DNA from: Populus alba
Taxonomy: Eukaryota > Streptophyta > Magnoliopsida > Malpighiales > Salicaceae
Direction of reading: 5' to 3'
NCBI RefSeq assembly: GCF_005239225.2
Contig: NC_133288.1
Coordinates: 11,352,169-11,416,168 of the forward strand
DNA: 64,000 nt
Below the pieces are notes generated by a model. That model worked only from the letters and a program-made list of their open reading frames with translations. It was not told the origin of the DNA and searched no databases. A program made the translations under genes and the position numbers. Positions 26,471 to 39,597 of the stretch are shown one piece after another (within the stretch, counting starts at the first letter, position 1; each line of letters opens with the position of its first letter).

Positions 26471-26714
26471 CATAATATAAATATAAAATTAAATAATTGA
26501 GAGAGTACACAGCAGTCATTTTAGAAATGCAATCCAACTGTGTCGTTTTGTAGAAATTGGAAAATTAAAAAGAAATTGACATTAGAAAATGGGATTTTTA
26601 AAGGATAATTAAAAATGTTTATTGCTTATATTGCACGTTCTTAAGTTTGCGAAGAGAGAGGATGGTATTCCAGTTCACCTGTCCTGTTGGTTTGGAAGTT
26701 TCCAATTCTGGTTG

Positions 26715-27100
26715 TATTTATGTTTTAAATAATTTTTTGTATTAAAATATATATTATTAATAATATTTTTATTTTTAAAAAATTATTTTTGATATTAATA
26801 TATAAAAATAATTTAAAAATATTAAAAATATATTAATTTAAAATAAATAAATAAATACTATTTTTTTTTCAAAAACACTTTTAAAATATAAAATAAACAG
26901 GAAGTCAGATATTACCTGTTATCTATAAAATAAGATTATAATTATCATTGTTTTTATTTTTTATTTAAAAATATATTAAAATAATATTTTTTAAAACAAA
27001 ATTATTTTTATATTAATATATTAAAATAATCTAAAAATACTAAAAATATATATTAATTTAAAGTAAAAATAATAAAAAATAAATAAATTTTTTAGACAAC
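26715..27100 (+). repeat. AT-rich dispersed repeat, two copies in tandem
   Basis: Copies at about 26720-26890 and 26945-27090. Both contain TTATTTTTgATATTAATATA followed by AAAATAAT(T/C)TAAAAATA, the core shared with 28060, 28760 and 30830. Confidence 0.55.
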
Positions 27101-27559
27101 CCAATCAATCGGAAACTCAACTCCCAGCTGGAAACAATCTTTGTGGTTTTTTATATCCGCCGGAAATATAAGAATCAAAGTCCAGGGTGGTTGGTGAGTC
27201 TCCTGATAGGAGACTATGGGTTAGGAAAGCAATTTTGAATATTCATTATAAAATATTTTTTTATTACCAATATCCATGTAAAATATTTAACAAAAAAAAA
27301 TATAAAAAAATATTTTCTTATAAAATATTATACACACAGCTAATGAACCCTGAAATGTAATTAATTTAAAAAAAAATACATACTTAAAGAAGCGAGCAAA
27401 TAGTAATTTAAGGGATAAAATCCAATAGCTTTACAGGAAAAATAGTTTTGTATTTGATATTATGATAGTTTTTTATAGTTATGATTTAAAAAAATATAAA
27501 TTATAATTTTTTTATATTCAAGATTTCAAGATAAAATTTCAATTAAATTTATATAAATT

Positions 27560-27562
<3 letters not shown>

Positions 27563-27590
<28 letters not shown>
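27563..27590. repeat. (TA)n microsatellite
   Basis: Uninterrupted TA dinucleotides, at least 14 units. Confidence 0.95.
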
Positions 27591-27595
<5 letters not shown>

Positions 27596-27844
27596 CTAAA
27601 ATATTTTAAAACCATAAGTTAAAGCAAAACATGCTTTTTATTCGCAACTCGCCACACTACCCCTACTGGGCTCGGGGGTTGTTGGCGGTTTGCTAATTTC
27701 ATGTTTGAATTTTGAAACTAGAAGAGGACAGTGCTCGGTTATACTACTAGCATTATTAATGATAGGCAGAAGTCGCTGTCTCTCTTCGAGAATTGGCTAA
27801 AATGTATCTATGATGTGCCAACAACCTCTGATATAAGATATTGA

Positions 27845-28000
27845 AAGAATAGTTCAACTAAACAAATTTTAAATTTATTTTTAAAAAAATTATTAATTTA
27901 AATTCTATAAATCTTATAATTATTAAAAATTTATATAATTATTAATTTTAAAGCCTCAAAAATTAGTTGAAGTATACGTAAATTAACTCAAACACTCATG
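27845..28000 (+). mobile_element. tRNA-derived SINE, strongly diverged copy
   Basis: Recognisable only by comparison with 43730-43905. A GTTCAACTAAACAAATT-like left part is followed by CCTCAAAAATTAGTTGAAG and ACTCAAACACTCATGATT, which match the family 3' part (CTCGGAGGATTAGTCAAG and ACTCGGACACCCACGAT). Confidence 0.5.
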
Positions 28001-28059
28001 ATTACAAAAAAAAAATACTTTCTTATTCGGAATATTGAAAAAATATAGTAGTTTATTAT

Positions 28060-28240
28060 TTTTTAAAGCGTTTTTTATTTGAAATGTATTAAAATAATAT
28101 TTTTTTTATTTTAAAAAAATTATTTTTAACATCAACATATTGAAACGATTTGAAAACATTAAAAAAATTTAATTTAAAGTAAAAAAATATATAAAAAATT
28201 AATTTCTTTTAAAAACATGTAAAAACAAATGGAGTCAAAA
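28060..28240 (+). repeat. AT-rich dispersed repeat copy
   Basis: Contains GTATTAAAATAATATTTTTT, AACATCAACATATTGAAACG and TTTGAAAACATTAAAAAAAT, the family core in the + orientation. Confidence 0.55.
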
Positions 28241-28339
28241 TCAATTTATCTTGCATTTCTATTTCTTTTCTCTTGCTAAGAAATGTGGGTCTACATAGCT
28301 TTATTAGACAAGAGAAAAGAAAAATAATTTTTTTTATTA

Positions 28340-28492
28340 ATATTGGTGTCGTGCTAGTTTATGTACACTTCGATTAATCTCGCGAGTCTGAAAATAACAA
28401 CTATATAAATTTTCAGTAACCCTGAAGAATTTAAACTCATGACCATTAAAAACCAAACTTATAAATCTGATTAGTTAAGTTACTTTTTAAAT
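28340..28492 (-). mobile_element. tRNA-derived SINE copy
   Basis: On the minus strand it begins AGTAACTTAACTAATCAGAT (A-box-like). A weakened B box (CATGAGTTTAAATTCT) follows about 45 bp later. It then shows ACTCGCGAGATTAATCGAAG and ends near CTAGCACGACACC, the same layout as 43730-43905. Confidence 0.6.
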
Positions 28493-28569
28493 TTAAGAAA
28501 ATAAATAATCTTAGTTGTACAAGAGGGTTTTTTCTAGGCTCATTTATCTTCTATGCACAAACAAATTAT

Positions 28570-28740
28570 GCAATAGTTGGTATAATGGTAGCAGGACTGT
28601 CGCGGATAATCTTCTACACCCATTTAAGATTACTTGTAGAGATCAAATTCGCATGCAGTACGGAGTAGGGAGACATTATCATTGCTCAATCGTTTGTTTT
28701 TGTCTTGATTTTATTGTGATTGCTACGAAGTATTCTTAGA
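28570..28740 (+). mobile_element. Possible tRNA-like SINE head (second type)
   Basis: GTTGGTATAATGGTAGCAGG resembles a tRNA A box (TGGTATAATGGTA type), and about 60 bp later AGAGATCAAATTCGCATG resembles a weak B box. It does not fold into a convincing tRNA cloverleaf by eye, so it is not called a tRNA gene. Confidence 0.35.
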
Positions 28741-28754
28741 TGCTTTGTAATTGA

Positions 28755-28940
28755 GGTTATTTTTAAAAATATTTTTTATTTAAAAATATATTAAAATAAT
28801 ATTTTTTTTATTTTTTTAAAATTATTTTTGATATTAACGTATCAAAACAATTCAAAAATATAAAAAAAATATTAATTTTAAATAAAAAATAAATTTAATT
28901 TTTTAAAAAATATAGATTAAACCATATTTCCAAACGATAT
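28755..28940 (+). repeat. AT-rich dispersed repeat copy
   Basis: Contains ATTTAAAAATATATTAAAAT followed by TTATTTTTGATATTAACGTA and TCAAAACAATTCAAAAATAT, the family core. Confidence 0.6.
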
Positions 28941-29746
28941 ATATTATTGGGTCTTATATTATTGGGTTTTTTTCTAGCGACAGGCGTATAGAATCCTAAG
29001 GTTTTTTCCATTATCAGAAATAGACCCCTTAGTTTTATCATCTAGCACCGTCCACGAGGAGTTTTAAAATACCAAGTGGAAAAAAAAAAAAAAAAAACTA
29101 TACGTTCATTTTGTTTATCACTATACAGCCTTAAGGTGCAGAGAAGTGGACACAAACAAATACAAGGTCATATTGAACACATGGACATGGGTTTTGGTAC
29201 ACATAACGATTAACTAGTCATGGGCACATTTCATATTGACACAAGTTGTGCATTATAATACAAGCGAAAATTAATTAAAAAAAATTAAAAAAATATATGT
29301 CTTTTATTGTGGCACAAGACATAGATGTAAGGCGGATTGCTAGAATGCAATACATTGTGGTAATATTTTTTCTTGTCATTGAAAAAATTAATACAGTGTA
29401 TGATCATTAAATTTTTTTTTTTTTTTATTTTATTTTTTAATATCATATTAGCTCGATTGATTTTAGGATTTTATATACTCTAGAGCATTCGAGGTGTTAA
29501 TAAATATTTCAATATTATACTAAAGGTCTATATTACAAATAAAAATTTTAGATTATATTTCAAAAAACAAAACTAAAATAGCAAGGATTAAAATTAACAA
29601 AAAAAAAACATTTCCATTTTTATTATTAAAAGGGAGTGAATAAACTTTAGCTTTCCCTGAAGTTTTTATTTTCTAAAAAAAATTGTTCTAGTGTTTTGTT
29701 TTTATATTATGATCTTAAATTTTATTTTTTTATATATTTAGTTATT

Positions 29747-29942
29747 TTTTTTATTTATGTGGTGTCTCCGGATCAGCTAGCGCACGCTACGACTAATCTC
29801 ACGGCTTACTGAACATCCTTGCAAACCTAGTGAGCATATAAGGTACCGCGGGGGTGACAGGCATGCACAGTGAGGTTTGAACTCAGGATGCAGAGAAAAG
29901 GAACAAGTTTCTTCAACCGTTGGGCCAAGACCTAAAATGCTT
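29747..29942 (-). mobile_element. tRNA-derived SINE with target duplication
   Basis: Read on the minus strand: GGTCTTGGCCCAACGGTTGA (A-box-like) near 29932, a B-box-like GAGTTCAAACCTCA about 40 bp later, a non-tRNA body, the end CCGGAGACACC at about 29761, and an A-rich tail. Flanking sequences TATATTTAGTTATT (29733-29746) and TATATTTTAGTTATT (29943-29957) look like a target-site duplication of about 14 bp with one extra T. This is a different SINE family from the 43730-43905 type. Confidence 0.65.
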
Positions 29943-30829
29943 TATATTTTAGTTATTGAAAGTTAAAGAATGAGAGATAAACAGTCATTGAAAAGGACAA
30001 AGAATAAAGAAAGTGTTCGATTTACAACTTTACAACAACTAAAAAGTTCGATACTTGTGTTAATTAGTTTGTTTTAAGAGTTCAGCATAATAAAAATAGT
30101 TTTTTCCTTCAAATATGCCATAAAAAGTAGATTGCAACCATTAATTTTGTTTTTAATTTAGCTTGATTTACTATTTTTAAGCTCATTAATTGGTGTTTTA
30201 AGGTTGAAAACGGTTTTATAGAGTTTTTTAGGATATTTTTGAGGTGTTTTTAAGTTAACAAGTTAAAATTCATTTTTTTTAAAGCGAAAAATTAAAAGAT
30301 AAATTTTTTTTAAAAAAAAAATTATTTGATGTTATTATTAAATCCAACCCAGCGAGGTAATCTTGAAACCTCCCAACCCGACTCATTACCTAGATTAGAT
30401 TTAAAATTAATACATATGAAAGTTGTTCATATGTGATCCAATCAACTTGATAAATTTAAAGAAAACTTGAATGACCGGTGAAACCATTGCTTGGCTTTAT
30501 AAAAAAATTCAAAATAATATTTTTTTTTAATATTAAGACAATATTATATTTAATTAATCTAAATTTCACGACTTAACTTTAATCCATGACCTAAATTATA
30601 GACTCCACTTATTTTTAAAAACATTTTTTCTTAGACTAGTTTTATTTAATGATATGATAACAAAAATCAAAAATATAGAAAATAGGGGAAATTTTAAAAA
30701 AAATCGACACTTCACTTGTTAATGTTCACATTTCATATAAACAGCGAAGAAAACAAGGGAAATTTTGACTTTTTTTCCTGTGTGTAGTAGTTAATCAATG
30801 TGTTAAGTCCTTTCCTCTTCCTATTGTTA

Positions 30830-31160
30830 GTAATTATTTTTAAAAATATTTTTTATTTAAAAATATATTAAAATAATATATTTTTTTATTTTTTAAAATT
30901 TATTTTTAATATAGTATATCAAAATAATCTAAAAATAAAAATAAAATAAAATAAAATAAAAACACTAACATGTTTGAAAGTGTGGTTGTAATTACTTTTC
31001 AAAATGTTTTTTACTTATAAATATATCAACATAATATATTTTTTATTTTTTAAAATTAAGAGAAAAACGATGGTTAACCTAAAAACATAAAAGAAAATTA
31101 ATTTAAAATAAAAAATAAAAAAATTATTTTTTTTTTAAAACGAAAAAACAAACAATGCTG
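30830..31160 (+). repeat. AT-rich dispersed repeat, two copies
   Basis: First copy about 30830-30960 and second about 30975-31150, with the family ends GTGTGGTTGTAATTACTTTTC and the core ATATCAACATAATATATTTT. Confidence 0.5.
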
Positions 31161-33230
31161 TCAATCAAACACAAAAAGTCAAAATGCACATGAATCATAC
31201 TTATGCTTTTAAAAAATCATCTTGATGAAAAAAGCTTCTTAATTAACAAATAATTAATTGTTAACCTCAACTATCAAACAGAACATAATTTCATCGCGGA
31301 CCTTTTGCACAATTCGCGCCGTCCATTTGGGAAGTGGCCATCATTCACCGTTGGATTTTAAAACTCATCTGTCGCATACTGATACCAGATTCCTTGGCAG
31401 GACAGGTGGCGGACCCTCGTACTATTGTCCATGTAAATCAATCAACCAACCAACCCTTTGGACACAGGGTGTGACCTTACGAAAGAGCTTTGATTATCAA
31501 ACAACTTAGGAGAGACGCGACCCCACTTTGGGGACTTGTTGAACGAAAGTTGACGTCTTGGACATAGTTTGTTTTCTCCCGCTGCAATTTTATTCGAAAT
31601 TGATGGATGACTACTCAACTTTAAAGGAAAATAATTATTTATTTATTTAGATTTGAGTAATACTTGAAATTCAAAAATTATGATCAAGTATAAATATTAC
31701 CCTGCCTAACTTGGAACTCTTTTAAAAAAAAAAAACGATTTGAGTTACACCAATAACTTAAAATTACACATTATATGTACATTACAGGAAAATAATGTTT
31801 TCTTGTAAAAATAATATAATTATAATTTTTATCAATTGTGTTTACCATAGAGGTGATAAAATTGTGATTTAGAATGTTTTTTTTAGAAAACATGTTTTAT
31901 ATATATATTTTTTTTTTTTTTTATACTTGATATTTTTATCATTTTACATTTGGCATGCTTATCACCATTTTTCTTATCTTTAATTTTTTTTGTAATATTT
32001 TTTTACTTTTTTCTTTACACATTTTTTTTGAAAAAAAAAATATTATTTTCTATTTCTCACATTTTGAATATTATTTTGGCATACTTTTCTTTTTGTTCTT
32101 ATCTGTATTCTTTTGTATTTTTTAATTTTTTTTCTTTACATATATTTTTTTAAAAAACTATTATACAAAGGACTAAGGAAATAGTGTTTCAATGTAACAA
32201 CTGTAATATTATTCCATTCTTATGCTACATTAAAAATTAACTTGAGATATTATATGCTTTTATTAACATATATAATCTTTACTACGTTTTATTATATGTA
32301 AGCATCAATTTTTTTGATTCAACATTATATTTTTTTACTCGATGTAAAAAAACATACTAATAACACCTACACATTAATTCTTTTTGCGTTAAAAAAATTA
32401 TTCAACCTGCAGGGAGACGAGTTAAATAGACATATTAACACTTTGTTTTTTGCATTTATTGACAGAAATGACTCTTGATGTATTTAATTAATATGCATGT
32501 ATAAAATTATATAAAAAAAGCACATTTGAAAAACTTGCTTAATTGTTTTTCAAAAAAATTTATCTAACTTGCAGCAAAGTGCAGGTCAAATACACACACA
32601 CACACACACACACACACACTTTTTGCCTCTCCAACCGCTTCTTCTTGTTCTTTTCTCTTAACTTTTTTTTTTTAAATCAATTTTTTTTTTGTTCCTTTCT
32701 TATAGTTATTCGTATTCTTTTTTGTACAAATCAAACCATTAAATAAAGGTTGCATTTTGGGTTTTCTTGTTCTTTATTGTTTTGCTAGGATATTGGTGTT
32801 TCTCATGAAAGGAAGAGGCTGGAATGAGTTTAGGGCTAATTTTTATTAAGTTTCGAGCTGGTTTTGGCTTATTTTTCATCTAGATTTGAAAGAATCTCAA
32901 GTTGTGATTTTGGCAAAGAGGCTATTAGATCAATTTGTGGTTGTTTTGGGGTTGCTACCAGGTTGATCTATAATGATTGTGGTTTAGGGCTACTGGATTT
33001 TTTGTGTTAAAGCTGTGGCCAAAAGGGGTTGTGCTAATGTTGAGAAGAGATGGAAGAAAAAGGCTTGATTTTTGTTTTTTTTTGTTTTTTTTTTTTTTTT
33101 TTTTTTTTTTATGGTGAAGTTGTGGTTGAGTGGGGCTATGCTAGTGTTCAAAATAGATGGAAGTAGGGGTTGATTTCTGTCGAGTTTTTTGGTGGATTAG
33201 GTGGTAGGTATTCTTATTATTGTATTTTTC
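31160..33230. other. Intergenic, no gene recognised
   Basis: Includes a GC-richer unique patch at 31290-31560 without recognisable coding similarity, long T-rich stretches, a (CA)n run at 32592-32619, and two imperfect copies of a roughly 110-bp G/T-rich unit at about 33005-33075 and 33115-33180 sharing AGATGGAAG...GGNTTGATTTnTG. Confidence 0.45.
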
Positions 33231-33249
33231 TTGATTGACTTTAAGATAA

Positions 33250-36200
33250 AACCTCTTTTTTTTTTTTTTTGCATAAATATATTGAAAGAAAAGATAATGA
33301 AACACATAGAAAGGCAATGACTAATGATAAAGTAGCCTATGAGTCTGGTGAGATGTCAGATCAAACTCTTTTAGGCTTGGCTACATGCAGGCCTAAATGT
33401 TTATGAGTTTGGCAAGATGTCAAACCCAACTCTTTTGGGTTCGGCTATGTACGAGACCCAAGATACCAGGACCAACCCCCCTTTTGAGCCAATGATTCCT
33501 CTATGGTTATCATCTTCCTACACCCTAGATATATAAAAAGTCATTTAAAGGTTATTCATACGTCAATTAGTATTATTGTTGATTATAAGAGAGAATCTTA
33601 TTATCATTAATATCATATACAGATTAACATAGAGTCGTCTTTTACAAGCACATGATACTCCCACCAAATTAATGCAATGTAAGGAGACATTTACAATCAA
33701 TATTAATATTGATAGTAAGGGTCTTCCTTTTATTTGGATGTGAAGAAGAAAAAGACCTACGATCCCTGAATGAAGAAAAAGGAACATTCAAAGTTATAAA
33801 TACTCTTTGAACAACCCAGAAAAGAGGTTCACAATCTTCACTCTCTTACAACTTATTCTTAGTATTTATCATACATAATATAAGAACAAATATTCTTGTT
33901 CTTAGAACTTAATGCTTATTTACTGTAACTCTTTATAATAAAGTCATTGACTTAATTGTCAAAGGGTTCTAAAATCTTTTTAAAAAAGATTGGTTTGTAA
34001 GAAATTCAGTCTCGCTCGTTAACCCTTAGAATCCTTAGCTATAGAGAATAGAAAATTGACATGAACATGTGATCATCCATCATCCAAACATGATGAAAAG
34101 TAATTCCTTTACATTCTGGATTTGTAGAGCATCATTAATTGGCATTATCTGTGGAAAATGTTCAAAAAGCCATCCATTATTTTCTTTTAAAATGATGAAA
34201 AGTAATTCCATTACGTTCTGGATTTGTAGAGCATCATCAATTGGCATTGTTTGTGGAAAATGTTCAAAAGGCTATCCATTATTTTCTTCTAAAATAACCT
34301 TTTGAAATTTCCAAACTACCATAAATGACTGATGATAAAAAGACTCTTGGGATGAGGAATGTTACGGACCTCCCTGCAACAATTGGCACATCTACCCTAC
34401 AAGTTCTCCCAAATATTCAATGACTTATTAACCATATACAATCCCTCACTCAAGTCTTTCTAGCATCTTAAGGGCAACATCAAACTCCTTCTTCTTAACA
34501 TGACCTAGCAAGGGAGACACCTTTTCAGAAGGCAACTCTTTTAATTTCAGCCCCACAACAACAAAAGTCTCATTTTTCTAGAATATAACTATCTTATCCA
34601 GAAGAGGTGGGGCAGAATGATGCAAAGATCTTTTCACTCGAACAACGTGCTAACCCCTTAAGGAGACACTCCTATAAGGATGATGTATTCTCAAGAAGCC
34701 ATCACTTTAAACATGACTCCTCAGGCCACTGTAGGAGAGAAGTTAGTCCTCAATCTCATCACTCCAGATTGGGATCTTTTAACTCCTTTGAACCATTTAG
34801 ATGGAAGGCAAAAAGTAGCACTGTAAGGTTATTCCAAGAAGAGACCTATAGCCACTAACAACTAAAAATGTCTCATTTGTCTAAATAAGTACTGCATACT
34901 CAAATCCATAAAGAGTACATCTCCATAAAGATGACTCTGGATAATTATGATGGATTGACAGATCCATGAGAGCATGCCTAAAACCTTTACAACAACCAGA
35001 ATTAATCATCTAGGACATCGATGCCATGTGTAAAATCCTACTAATAACCTTTAGTGGGTCGGCTAGAGTATAGTACAACAATCTAATGTTAGGCTCCATT
35101 ATAGGTTTCATAAACCTTTGTACAAAACTTGTATCATGGTTTAACACCAACAACCTTGCTAAAAAGAGTTTTATATAACTCTTTGGCATGACCTAAACAA
35201 TAGGAGAACTCACTTAAACTTATCTAAAGAGGTTCAATGAAGATATGTTAAAGGTGAAGGAATTGATTGAGCCTGTCGTTTTAGAAACCCTGATAAACAT
35301 AGTAAGAAAGCACTCCTTATAGAGAGACTTGTACACCCTTCCTGACAAGAGCCTGATAAGGGTAAAACAAGTCATGAAGAACCATATTCATATAGAGAAA
35401 GCTAATGTTATGTAGTATGAGCCTCTTTGTTCTTACAAGAAGCTCAAGATGAAAAGCCCTCCAGAAGAAACAACTCATCCCCAATAGGGAGAATAACTTG
35501 AAGCAAAACCAGAAGAGGTAAGTAAGAGAGCAAGATCATTACCTTGAAAGGAGGTATAATCTCTATTTGAATGCCACAATAATTAAAGTTTACCATTAAA
35601 AGGAACAATTACTTACAGTATCCACCCCTATGTTGTCCCCTCCATATACTCTTACCTTTATAAAATTTTGTCTTTTCCATAAAAATAAAGGGCATGACAT
35701 TGAGAATTGCACCATTATGAGAAAAGGAGATAGAGAGATTGATAGTCAAAGGATATTTGAAGTAGTTTGTAAAAAAAAAAAAATTCTTGTGCAAAGTATG
35801 ATAGAGAAGAGCTTAGTCGACCCCACCAAACTTTCTAGAGATCAATGTGTTCTTAACAGACGCTTCAGTAGGTAGGGACACCACCAATAATAAAAATATA
35901 TATATAGAAAGAAAGTCTCCACTACGGCTCGACAACAAAGTCCATGGTATAAGCTCATCATTTTCACTTTAGAAGATAAAAAAGAGGTGACTTACCCTCA
36001 TAAAGATGCCTTTGTCATCTCCATGACCCTAACCAACCACAGGGTCCACAGGGTGTTGGTGGACATCAACAACTTCATCAACATCCTCTCTAAAGATATG
36101 ATGACTTAGATAATGATAGATCCCTTAAGGTGACCTAGTGAAAACTCCATTGATTAATATCGAGGGTTAGGGGTGCTTTGATCTATCAGTTATAATTGGC

Positions 36201-38250
36201 ACACACCTTAGGTTTATCTCCCTCTAACAGCCTTTTTTGGTGATAGACATGACAATAACATGCAATACCATAACCAAGAGATCTTCCTTCTACCATATCA
36301 ATGCCTTCATTAACATACGATACTTAGTCTTGAAATTCCTAACCTCAGAAGAAGTGGTCACGATAAGGGGAAACCAAAGAACCTCTAGACATCAAATGTT
36401 ATCATGCCTGAAGGGCAACAAGGCTTTGGTTATGGACCAACAATGGTCTTTAAAGGAGAGGGAAAAAGTCAAGATGAAAGTCATAAGAGAATTAAAAGAG
36501 GTGTCTTTAAGGTAAGAAAGAGTACCCACCAAAATGGGTTTTTACCTTGTATCCATTCCAATATAAATTACTAGTTGATCTCTTTTCTGCCTATAAAGAG
36601 AATTTTGCTTTCTAAATATTCGGGGGATCAATTCAAACATAACGACCTATAGATTCTAGGTTAATCTAAACCATCCACTCATCCAATAAAAAAAGAGAAA
36701 CCTTGGAGGAGAAAGATAACATGGAATAACCACCGAAATGGATAAACTATGAATTGCTAATTTCATACGTGAGGTCATGTATCCCAATTAGCTGGCTAAT
36801 ATAGTGATAGTGGAAAAGAGCATCGGAAAATGAAGACTATGCATTGACTTCATAAACCTAAACAAGGCTTTCCCAAATGATAGTGTACCCCTTCTGAAGA
36901 TTAACAAATTAATAGACTTCTTAGTTGAATTCGAGTTCTTAAGCTCTTTATATGCCAACTTTGGATTTCATAAAATCCCTATCCCTATACACTTAGAGGA
37001 TGAAGAAAAAACTTATTTTGTCATGAAGGAGGGAATTTTCTATTTTCGTGCCAGGCCTTTTGGTTTTTTAAAAAACAAGGGTTGCATACCAACAGATGGT
37101 CAACAAAGTTTTTAAGCACTAGATTGGAAAGAATGTGGAAGCCTATATAAATGACATGCTAGAAAAAAATATGACCTTTTAAATAACACCTGAATAACCT
37201 AGAAAAGGTTTTTTTTATTTTTTTTTTTCCCATACTAAGAAGTTATTAGATGAAATTGAATCCAACCAAATATGCCTTCACCATTAAAGGGGGGGATTTT
37301 TGGGTTTGTTAGTGAGCATCAAAAAAATAAAGCCCAACCTTGAGAGAATTTAAGCGATTTTTAACATCAGTCCTTTACAGAAGATCAAAGATGTCCAATG
37401 TCTTAGAAGAAGATTGGTTGCCCTGAACTGGTTCATATTCAGGCTGGGAGAACACACCCTAACTTTCTTCAAAACCTTAAAAAGCATCACCCATTTTAAA
37501 TGGACGTCATAATGCCAAGAAGCTTTTGAAGCACTCAAAACCTATACAAAAATAAAGTCAGAGGTGGTTTTTAGATGAACAAAGATAAAAGGAGAAAAAG
37601 TCATATACTTTGCAACAAGTTTGGGTATTTCTCTTTAGCCATCTTATTGGCTTCGTACTTCATTGAGGTAGAAGCCAACAATGTGAGAGCTTTCTCATTA
37701 TTAAGACTCAAATAAGGCTTGTTGTTCAACTTACTAGAGGTATCTTTCAATGGCGGAACAACCCTAGATTTGGTACATACCTCCTTAGTGGTTAAATATT
37801 CCAGTGTACCTTAGATCAACCACCTCTCCCTCCATTTCTTTGGGTATACAAGCTTGCCTTTGAGAGCTTTTCCCATGGCTCCACCAGGTATATTGATAAA
37901 AGTAAAGAACCACTAGATTTCATTACCGTTATCAGTACTCGCAACCAGTTGGTAACAAGCTTAGAAGAGGTTTATGGTGGGCTTTATACCGATAAGCTTG
38001 AGAAACTTGTCAAAGGATAACAAGATCACTCACCCACTAGAGTGAAATTGTACTGGACCTAATCTATAATATCTAAAAAATCGCTAATAAACCCTTGAAG
38101 AGGAAATGTATGTCCTAATTCATATATGCACAGGGGGTTATATTTTCAAAGCTCCCTCAAGTTGAAGCCAAGGTTTCCTTACTAATTCTCTCTCTTTTTT
38201 AGAAGGCAACTAAGTCACATATGCCCAGGTTGTCGACCATTGATAAAAAA
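33250..38250 (+). mobile_element. Decayed Ty3/gypsy LTR retrotransposon
   Basis: Gene order on + is gag then protease region then reverse transcriptase, with many stops and frame shifts. Landmarks: a TATA-like TTATAAATACTC near 33797 in a likely 5' LTR; gag-type sequence at about 34900-35420 (LDNYDGLTDP); a gag zinc-knuckle-like CLFHKNKGHDIENC at 35667-35710; a protease-to-RT linker with INIRYLVLKFLTSEE at about 36320-36355; an RT stretch with DFINLNKAFPNDSV (about 36846) and RARPFGFL (about 37050); and a thumb/RNase H-proximal part near 37375-37550. No intact open frame spans a domain, so it is inactive. A matching 3' LTR was not identified. The order RT after PR places it in gypsy rather than copia. 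Confidence 0.78.
34090..34293 (+). repeat. 102-bp tandem duplication in the gypsy leader
   Basis: Units 34090-34191 and 34192-34293 both begin ATGATGAAAAGTAATTCC and contain GTAGAGCATCAtcAATTGGC. They differ at about ten positions. The length is a multiple of three, so an open frame crosses both. Confidence 0.85.
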
Positions 38251-39580
38251 CCATCTCTCCAACACTCAAGTACTGACAACATCATCTATAATGGACAGAG
38301 GTGACCTTTCCCTCCCCTAAGGAACCATTGATACATTAGGTGAAACAATGTTCACACTCCTACAATCAGATTTACCCTTATAAGAATCCATTTTCTCTTA
38401 AGAAGAAAGAGAAAAATACACAAGATAAAAATGCAAAAGTGACTTACTCAAGAAATCTCTAAATTAACTTGACAACAACTGCGAAAAGTAAAAGAAAAAG
38501 GGAGGTAAATGTTTGGGTTTGTGAAATAGATGATTTATCACCACATGTGTTGGATGAAAGACTTATTATATCATCTCAGATCTCTAAAAATCCTAGAAGA
38601 AATTAAAAAAAAATTATATAATAGAAATTATGGTGTAATGAAATGAAATAAGAAAAAAGAAAAGAAAAGGGAGTTCAGAAGATAAAAGAAGAAAGGTTTA
38701 TGGTAAAAAATATTTATTTTTCCAATAGAAAAACTGGTCTAGCCATCTTGAGAAATGACTAGACCAATTTAATAAATTGGTCTGACCATTTCTTAAAATG
38801 GTCACACCATTTTGGCTACTGTCCCTTTAAAAATAATAGGGAGTAATCAACGGACAAAGATAATATTTTTGTTTCTTTTTCCTTCCTTTCACCTTAAAGG
38901 GCTAGAGAGTGAGGTTTAGGAATGTAAAAATAGTGTTTTGAGAGAGAAGAACACATCCATGTTAGAAATTAAGAAAGATCAAAGAGAGGGAGGGTTTGAT
39001 TAGAGAGAGAAAGTTAAGAAAGAAGAGGAAAAGACAGAAGCTTTGAGAAATTTTTGATGGCTTGACTTTCAAAATACATTTTGTAACCATGTATGGTGCT
39101 TGGAACACCTTTATATCAATTAGAACAAAAGTTTAGTGATTTTGATAAAAAAAAAAATGATCAAAATTGAATTATAGTTCTTGAGAAGAAATTGAGGGAA
39201 AAATGAATCTCCTAGAAATTAGGCTTCTTGGATCCTTGTAGGTTATTGTAGGAGCAAAATCATGTTGAAATAACAAAGAAATTTGGATGAATAGTGAAGC
39301 CTAAAGGTAGACTATAAAAAGACAAAAAAAGGGTTAGAAATATGGGATGACCTAAATACAAATGAGACTTTGATAAAATTTTGATAAGATCTTAACGACT
39401 TAGAAATATGGATAGCTTTAGATTGATCCGATTGAACTACCAAATAGATTGGTCGATAGTTTCCCTGACCAATTAAAAAATTACATTGTTTTTAGATTTA
39501 TTTTAAAGGAATTTGTGCCTAAATTTTAGGGATGTTGCATTGGTATCAAAACATGGTTTGTGATTCAATAGATTTATAAA
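38250..39580. other. Downstream flank of the gypsy element, no gene recognised
   Basis: May include the 3' LTR of the decayed element, but no pair could be matched by eye. It holds a perfect 10-bp inverted repeat AGACCAATTT/AAATTGGTCT around a 3-bp loop at 38761-38783. Confidence 0.4.
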
Positions 39581-39597
39581 TGTGAGTGGTGATAAAA

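Noticed and set aside
28570..28680. tRNA-like A box suggesting a tRNA gene
   Set aside because: The downstream half does not offer a standard anticodon stem, a T-arm consensus, or a pairing acceptor stem. A SINE head is more likely.
31258..31509. 83-aa open frame on +
   Set aside because: Composition is normal, but no domain, splice context or family is recognisable; noted only as part of the intergenic description.
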